Of a stretch of 64,000 bases of DNA, positions 33,901-42,900 are shown one piece after another; position 1 is the first letter of the stretch; every line of letters begins with the position of its first letter. A model generated the notes under the pieces. The model had not been told where the DNA came from. It saw nothing but the letters and a program-made list of their open reading frames with translations, and made no database searches. A program made the position numbers and the translations under genes. Location of the stretch: NCBI GenBank assembly GCA_905116865.2, contig CAJHNH020002446.1:124001-188000 (forward strand). The letters are read 5' to 3'. Source of the DNA: Candidula unifasciata. Lineage: Eukaryota; Mollusca; Gastropoda; Stylommatophora; Geomitridae.

Positions 33901-36900
33901 ATGACAATCTTTTCTCGTTATTACTAATACCTTCGTCCCAATATGGGATGTAATTTTTTTGTTAGTTAGAGGTTTAAACAATGGATCAACATCATGGCAC
34001 ATAGGTCGTAACCCATAAATGCTCCGTTCTGCTTCTAACTGAAGTCTAAGTCCGAAGTAGCTCAGCGCAGTATACCGGCTCTGTAGCACCAGCGAGGATC
34101 CTGAAATATTTTGGGTTCATTTTTAACTCCAAATTTTGCCAGGGCAGCGCTGTTAGGCTATTCTTTTCTATTTCCAACTGCCAAGCGATTTTTAAAGCGC
34201 GCAAAAATATACACGGGCTTCGATCTCACTACCCTGAGACCACGTGAACAGAAAAAATCCCAGCCTTCAGCCGTGCTTGAACCCGGACCTCTAGCACTCG
34301 AGGCAGACACCATACTTCAAGACAATTCAACCCTCTTGTTTTTTTAATTATTTTAAACCCTGACTCCAGCTGTCGTTGGAAGCTCTAATATAACCCAATC
34401 GTTGAACTGGGTTTCTAGGACCAGCGCCTGGAGGTTCCCATCTGAATTATGGCACTTTGTGTCACTGGGTGTTACTTGTTCATCATGCGGTACTGGTGGG
34501 GTTGAATGTCACTTGTTCAAAATCTTTTCTGTTACAGACATCTGGTACGTCAATTTATTGTATCAGAATTCATGGTTTACGTTTTTCGTCCAATAGCGTT
34601 ATCGTGCTACTTTTTCAAACTCACCTTTTGTTGTTTTAAAGTGGAACTTATTGGGTTAGAAAAAAAATGACTTTAAAGACTGACTGGAATTGCTGTTTAG
34701 TTAACGAATGGATGGATGAATCAAGAATTAACATCACTGCACTTGGGACATGCTCAAACAAAGTTATTTGGCTGTCCTCCAAATAACAGTCCTAAATTAT
34801 CGAGGCCGGAAATATACCCTAACAGGACCTCATTCACATGTAAATTCTGGGCTGCTTTCCGGCGAATATACCATGGCAAAAGTAGGATTAATTTCCGCCG
34901 ATAATTTCGCGAGAGGCAACAATACACATGATAATATCAACATGGCGTGGAGACCACGGGCTCTGACGCAGCTTAGCAATAGTTTTCTTACGATAGAAGA
35001 ACTGGCATGCCCTGTTTAGATCTTATTTGGTGAAGTTCCAATGGCACCACAGCCACAAAGATCAGATTTTCGGTCGCTATTTGCAACTTCTGTGCCACAA
35101 TTTTCACACATAAAGGCCCTTAATTATCTGTAAGTAGTCGACTTCATTGTTTCCTTATATTCTTCGTTCCTTATATTTTCCAAGTGGGAAGTTTTTAATG
35201 TTTATAGCAGATGATGTAATGAGGCCCTGTTAGGGTATATTTCTGGCCTCAGTAATTTAGGACCGTTATTCGGAGGATAGCCAGTTGTTTAATAATGTTT
35301 GTGATTGATCTGTTGTGTTTCTTTTCCAGGCCGGTCCAAAGAATTCAAACTGTCTGTGGACAGAGGAAGCAATTCTGGAATTTCAGCAGTGCATTAAAGA
35401 CAAACCAGTGCAAGTGCGAGTTGTGTACCCTAGCCCTAGTGAGACAGATCACTTGTTTCCTAACATTGTTGATGTTATGTGTACAATGCCACAGACCACA
35501 CACAGAGGAGTTAGTGCTACTAAAAGCATGGCAGAACACCTTATTGAAGCAGACTTTGCAAAGGATATGCAAGTAGAAGAATACATAGCAGCACTGGGGC
35601 AAATGTTCAGCCCTGATAAACATAATACAAGCTGCAGAATAAAAGGACTGCAAGTTTGTCTGTCTCATGAGAAAACACAGACAGTAACTACAACAAAATT
35701 AGAAAATTGCCGGAAACCAAAAGTAGTACAGCAACCATTGTGTTTCAAAAAAGCAAGATCAAAAAAACGAAACCTATTGAGTGAACCTTCTTTAGCCAGC
35801 AGCACATCATCACCAACCTCTTCATACTGTGGTTCTGTGTCGGATATTGCAGAGATCCCACAGCCAAGCATATTACCACAAACAGAAGATAAGTATGAAC
35901 TTAGCATCCTGGTTGATGAAAAACTGCTTTCCTGGTGTCCGCGCATCACATCGTCTCGCATTGACAGTAACAAATTAACTGAAAGGCGTGTGGGAGGAGA
36001 AGATCCAGGGTTGAGTAAGTCCCAGCCTGTATGCAGTCAAGATGATACAGAAGTCAAGATTCTGGTAATGATCAGTCAGGTCATCTCACCCAGCAGTTTC
36101 TTTGTCCATCTAGTAGACAAGGACGTTATTCAAAAGTTACAAACATTGGAGGAGGAACTGATGAAGCTGTCCACATCATTAACCAAACAGCCAGCATGGT
36201 TTAACCCTGCCAGAAATTTCTTAGTTTGTGTAACAGATTCTGCAGTGAGTAGTTGCTACAGAGGTTTGGTGCTGGACGTTAAATCTGAGCAAGACCAACA
36301 AGGAAATCTGACGGGTGATGAATTCATTGGTCACAAAGTATGTATAACCAGATTGCTTTATATTTTTATTGAATGATGTATTTCTGCAATTGCTGCATTG
36401 TACCCAAAACTATGAATGTTAGTGTCAACTAGGCTTTTCTTGAAATTTATAAAGTAGCTATCAGTGAATCTTTGGTAGTGGTGAATATATTATCGGTAGA
36501 ATAGTGGTCAGTATGTTGTCAGTAGAGGCACATCAGAGTTGCTGCTGCATCAATGTGCGGTGATGTTGATTGTGAAAACATGTCATTTAGTATTAAAGGA
36601 AAAAAGTATTCTCTGTTAGGGTGCTGGGAATATCTTAGACTGGTTAAACTTATATCTTACAGCACAAACCTACCTGTGTAAATACAGGAATTCTAATATC
36701 ATGCTGGAAACAGCAAAATAATGCAACCCATCAGGAAAAACAAATTCCTTGAAAAGTATGGACATCTGTTTATTGAAAAGTTGTGTGTGACCAGTTCTTT
36801 GGTGTAGAAGCAATTGTTGGACAATGAGTATTGAAACAGTGAAGCTGCTTGAAGCAACAGATGTGTGGTTTGGGAGAAGAATGTTGAGAATGTTGTTGAC

Positions 36901-39900
36901 AGAGAAGAAAACAAACACTGAGTTAGTGATAGCAGGAGGTGTTACAGGGTCACTCATTCAAATGGTAAGAAAAGATCTTAATTTTATGGACAAATCTACA
37001 AAAGATGATTTAAGGAGTTATCCAATATGGGGAACTATAGACAACCCAGGCACAAATAATTAAGGGAAAACAAGTGCAAATTGGAAAAAGCTACAACAAA
37101 TAGTAAAATAAGTAACACTAAATGTGTTAACATAAAACAAAATATCAGGGGACAGAAAATTTGAGAGTCATGATTTCTGAGGTCTACCCCAGACCGGGCA
37201 CCAGAATAAAAGTAAAGTAAAAGTAAAGGACCCTTTTCCACGAGCTTAGGCGTAAAGGGCATATAGGGCTAGACCTATATTTTATAGACTAATCGACACA
37301 AGATGGGTGATGTGGTCAGCATCACACCGGCCACCTTTACTTTACCGGGACTGCACCCGGTACCCACTCAAGGCTGGGTCGACCTGGGATCCAAGGTCAT
37401 TTTTTTTAAAAAGTCTGGCTCCGCCAGGGAGCGTACCCACAACCTTCCGATCTGCGATGAGCGTCTAGCCGCTCGGCCACGGCGACTCCCACCAGAATAA
37501 AAAGAAGACAAATATTATGGGCTACAACCTGATAAGACCTGGAGTGTGGAATGATTATCTTACAACTAGAAAGCATTTTTCATGATTAGCTTGGTAAACA
37601 GGTTTAGGTACCTCTCTGGCTGGAGCCACACTGGTGCAGTGGCTAAAAGTTTGTCTGGAGCCACACTGGTGCAGTAACTAGAAGTTTTTCTGGAGCCACA
37701 CCGGTGCAGTGGCTAAAAGTCTGTCTGGAGCTACACTTGTGCAGTGGCTAGAAATTTTTCTTGAGCCACACTGATGCAGTGGCTAGAAGATTGTCTGGAG
37801 CCACACTGGTGCAGTAGCTAGAAGTTTGTTTGGAGCCACACTGGTGCAGTGGCTAGAAGTTTTTCCAGAGATCTTGGGTTGGAATCTGAAATGAAGCAGA
37901 TTTGTTTAAATATCTGACCTTGAGTCAGAGGTTGAGCCAGAATTAAGTGGGTACCAGATAATGACTTTGAAAGTAAAGATGATTGGGGCTATGTTGACTT
38001 AATACCCTTCGAACAACAATTGGTCTGTAAAATTAAAGTCTAGTATAAGAAGCAACCATCGGAATCCACACAGGGCAAAGATTCTTTTTACAATATCACA
38101 TATGGCTGGAGTTAGTCCTAGTTTGGCTATCTTCTTCTTCTTCACGTTCACCAGCTGTACACTCTGGCGGAAAGTTCTGGTTGCTCGTCCACTACTGAAC
38201 TGCAGTCCTGCTCCAGAACCTGAGTGTTGCGTGTGCATCAGTTTTACAGATCTCATTCTCTTGAATGCAGACTGTTGGTTCCTTGCCTCTCCGGCAGATG
38301 CACTCTGACTTCAAAGGAAGCTCCCCAATTAGTCGACTCTTACGGCATGCTTTTGGGGAGGCAGTGGGTCTATTCTTGTTTTCCCCACAATGGGGCCCCG
38401 GAACCCACACGGGGCAGTTTGGCTATGTTTCTTAAATAGGTTTGAGAGATTTCCTTGTCAACAGAGCCTCATCCAACATCCAGAGGAATGAAGTAAAGGT
38501 TTTCTTTGGCTGTATGGTGTGAAAAAAGAAAAGCTAGATTGAAGTGGTTACACGCAATAACAAAAGATAGGACAACTTGGTTGAGGTCCTGTGTTCATAG
38601 AACATGGTTCCTTCGAAGTCAGAGTGCATCTGCCTGAGAGGTAATAAACCAACAGTCTGCATACACATAAGTCAGATTTATAAAATGGATATGCACGTAA
38701 CACTCAGATTTTGGAACTAGGTGGATGAACAACCAGAACTTTCTGCTGGATTTTACAGCCTGTGAAGAAGAAGATAGAACATGGTTTGGTCATAATGGAA
38801 AAATCAGCCACCAGTACTACATGAAAACACTACAAATCAAGAGGCTGACATAGAAAGAGATGGGGAAGGGACTAAAAGAGGCACTACGGAAACACAATAT
38901 GACATTAACAGCATCTAGCAAAAGACATGAGACTGCATCTAACTCCTCTCTGCGACACTTTACTGCATAAGAAGAAGGGTAAGTACAGGAAGAAAAGTTA
39001 GAAGCAAAATGCATCACTGAGCTAAAAAGTTTTAATTGTTCATTTTTTTTTTTGAAAAAAATAACTTTTTGCCATTCTGTTTTGTCCTTATTTGACAGTT
39101 TTTTTTTAAAATTTGTTATTGTATTTTCTGATCACCTCACTATTTAGCTATTAAGTCTTTTTAATTTTTTTTTACAACTGTTTTATATTTTGCCTGGTTC
39201 TTTTGAGTTTTCTCTTGTCTTTACTTTATTCTTTTTATTGTTTTACTGAGTTTTCTTATTTATGAAATTACTACAGCAATTCTTTATTGAGTTTTCTGAT
39301 AACTTCATGGTTTCTCATACTTTTGTTGTCACAATTTCTAATTTCTCCTCAGTTTCTTATTTTCTTCATTGACTATGGTGACTTTGAGTGGATTCCTAGC
39401 AGCAGACTGTTTCCTCTTCCCAGCAACTTACAGAATCATGCAGCTTCAGTTGTGTGGTGCAGTCTCAAGGGTGTGCAGCCACTTGAGACCCCCACATCTT
39501 CCAGTGGGGGATATACAGTAGTACCTCATGTGTGGTCCTGTGATGTGGTGAACACATTTAAATCGTTGGTTTGGGAGAAAAAAGTGTTTTCTGCAATACT
39601 TTTAAAAGAAACCTTACAGCAGATCAACAAGTAAGCATAGGAAATAGACTTTAGATTATTTGTGATATTTTGGCAAGGAGCTAGTTTTGCTTGTACTTAT
39701 AGGTTGGGGGGGGGGGGGGGGATTGCAGAGGTGCTAAACCACACGTGGTGTGCCAGGACCAAGGCCTCTCCAAGGCCATCCTTGACGACACAGATTTCCA
39801 ACGGGAAGCCTGGCTGACATAGATAGGTTTTACTTGTCCTTTAAAATGCAAGAGCATCTGCCTGAGAAGCAACAGTCTGCAAAAACACAAAACCCTGGAT

Positions 39901-42900
39901 GTGTAAAATGGATGTGTTTGCAACACTCAATACATGGAAAAAGAAAAAAGTCCAGAGGTGGATGAACAACTAAGACTTTCTGCTAGAATTTACAGCCGGT
40001 GAAATCTAAAAAGAAGAACAAAATGTCTCCTTGAACAGTTTTTCTTTCTATTTTTGGCCTTTACCCCTAGAAATCTTAGGTACAGAATAATTTTATCCTA
40101 TTGACAGCTCTTCTGTCAATTCCTCATATCTTTTTCTAATGAAATTTTGCAAGCTTTTGATGCAGGAATTTTTGTTAACACTGAGTTGAAGAAATATTTT
40201 TAAATTTGTTACATGTCTATTGTCCTTATCATTATTTTATAAATTAAGTGCAGGAATGGTGTGTTAGTTGTGTATCCTTTACAGGACACTGCAGCACCAA
40301 TGCCAGCATTTTTATGTGGTGCATACCAGCCCCCTTCCCACAACCATCACCAGATGCTAGCGTACCAGTCCAAGCCACTCGTTTTGGTGCAATTAACATT
40401 TCTTAGCCAATAAATTTGACTCATTGAAACCAGACCACAGTTATAGCTGATGCTGCTCACAGCAGGTTGAACGTGGTTGATTTTAGTTTTGTTTTCATAA
40501 ATGGACAGACAGACAATGCCTGTTATGTGATACTCTGTTGTCTCTACTCAGAATGTGTTCAATATAGCGCCATCTTTTCTGTCTCATAGCTGTTAATACT
40601 ATTGATTGCCCAGGCATATCTCTTAATTCTTTAAGGAAAGATATAAAACCGAACAAAAAGTATATCAGCGAGCTTCACCATATAACAAACACAAACAAAA
40701 CAGGAACGTTGCGGCTATAGAGCCTTATTCAGCACACACACAGAATAGACGCAGATACACAATATCACTTGTCTTCGTATCCCGTGGCAGCCGTTTGAGT
40801 GTCAAGACAATGGTCTGGCCAGGCAAATGGGAGCCTTGAAAATGGATATTCGGGGATCTGCTAGGGGCCGTCACTCGAGGATAAAATGAAACTGTGTAGG
40901 CAGTGCAGCCCCCTAGGGTTTAGGTGAAGCTGTGTTGGCAGTTAAGTCCACTGGGCACCAGAGTTCCCAAGGTGTAAATAAAGCAATTTTCAAGAGATTT
41001 GTGAACTCTGTCGCTGGAGTGGCTAGATTTAATGGCTATCATCTCCATGTCGTGGACACCTAGGTGGTCCTGGGAATTTAAATTAAGTATTACTGGCTTC
41101 AGGGCGCCGTTCTGCACGTCCAAAAGATGTTGTCTGAACCTGTCAGCCAGTCGTGAACCCGTTTCACTTATGTATTTAAATGCCAGACCTCTTGCAGTTG
41201 ATGGCGTAAATTACATTCTGGCTCGTGCAATAGAAGGCTTCACGTATGTGGAAGGTGGCATTCAGAAATTCCGGGCTGGTACCCTGAACCACATATGGAC
41301 AGGTCCTGCATACAGGTCTATGGCAGGAGACTGTCCTGAAGTGGGGCTCAGAGGCTGGACGTAACCGACTCTTAACTAGAATGTCCTTAAGGTTATGGTC
41401 ATGCCTGTAGGCCACTAGAGGAAGTTCAAAGAAAATATTGTTGGTTGTAGGGTCAGCCCTAAGGATGGAGAGATGCTTGAAGAGAATATTTTTAGCACGG
41501 ATGTTGTGAGGATGGTAGGTGAGAATGAGAATAGGTCTGTTGTGATGACATTTAGGCTTAGAAACGAGAGCCTCAGCATGATAAATAGACTGTGCTCTTC
41601 ATTGCTCTTGAATTCATCCCATTTTATGTTCATTCTTTTCCTAGGGAATTTGCTTTTGAATACAATTAACTTTAGTTCCAAATCTTTAGCGGTTCTCCAA
41701 CTTTTACTGGCATGTGTTAAAACTGAAATAACGTTATAATTTAAAGTATGTAACTAGGTTCTAAAACTATGCAATTTAGAGTTTTGTAATTTTGTTAAGT
41801 TTTTGAAGCTGCTGATACTTTGCCAATTGGCAACAGCCTGGTTTGCATATTCTATGAGTACAATTGTATTTACTTTGCACTGGCATAGTGGGATAAGCAA
41901 GGGAAGAAAACTTTAGATTTATAATTTGACACCAGTCAGTTGAAGAACTTTGATGAACCTTGTCTGTGTATTTCAGTAGAAGAAGTTCTCTATATGAACT
42001 TGGATTTGTGTTATTCACTTGAAAGGAGTCAATATTGTATGTTTAATTATAAGTTTCAGGTGTGTACCTAATGCTGTACAGTAGAAAGTGTCTGGCCATA
42101 AATTGTGCACTTGTCGCAATGGGAAAATGAGAACCACAGTGGGTAGATACTTTCCTGTAAACCTTAAGGTTTCTGGGTTAAATTCCACACCAAGTTTGAT
42201 TTTTAAAATTGATTTACTAGGGCTAGGGAGTCACCGTGGCTGATCGGCTAGACACCCACCGCGGATCGGAAGGTCGTGGGTTCGCTCCCTTGCAGAGCCG
42301 GACTTTTTCAAAAATGACCTTGGCTCCCAGGTTGACCCAGCCTTGAGTTGGTACCGGGAAGTAAAGGCGGCTGGCGTGATGCTGACCACATCACCCATCT
42401 TGTGACAATTGGTCCCTAAAAATATAGGTCTAGCCCTATATGACCTATATGCCTAAAGGCATGGAAAAGGGTCCTTTACTTTTTTTACTAGGGCTACCAT
42501 GTCAGTTCAGCCTAAATTGGCCACCAGGGAATATCCTGTGAAGTAAAGATGATTGGTATAATGTTGACATTACCCAATGAGTGCTGACTGTTCTATACAA
42601 ATATGTCTTTAGCGCCAAATATCTTTTTTTTTGCTAAGGCATGCACATGATACTTTGCTATTTTACTTTGTTCACAACTGGAAAACATTCTTCTTCTCTA
42701 GTCCTATTCTGCCTTTCAGCGTCAGGTTTTGAAGAGGCATCGGGTGGGAGTCTTGGCATGTGCTGGTCTTTACAGCCTCTGTAGTTCATCTATCCATTGC
42801 TTGCATGGTTGACCTCTGGGTTTTCTTTAATGTCTGAGTGATGAACCCCTCTGTGATGTACTGTCTGGTGGTAGTATTGACATTTGATTCATTGTGGCAT

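Noticed and set aside
35330..35576. Alternative +1 frame over exon 9 (35295-35576)
   Set aside because: It shadows the true exon; only the other frame gives Tudor sequence and joins in phase at both ends.
37430..37491. tRNA genes (for example at 37430-37491, 42230-42310, 43620-43690, 55040-55110)
   Set aside because: A and B boxes are present, but cloverleaf stems are poor and SINE bodies follow directly; they are SINE heads.
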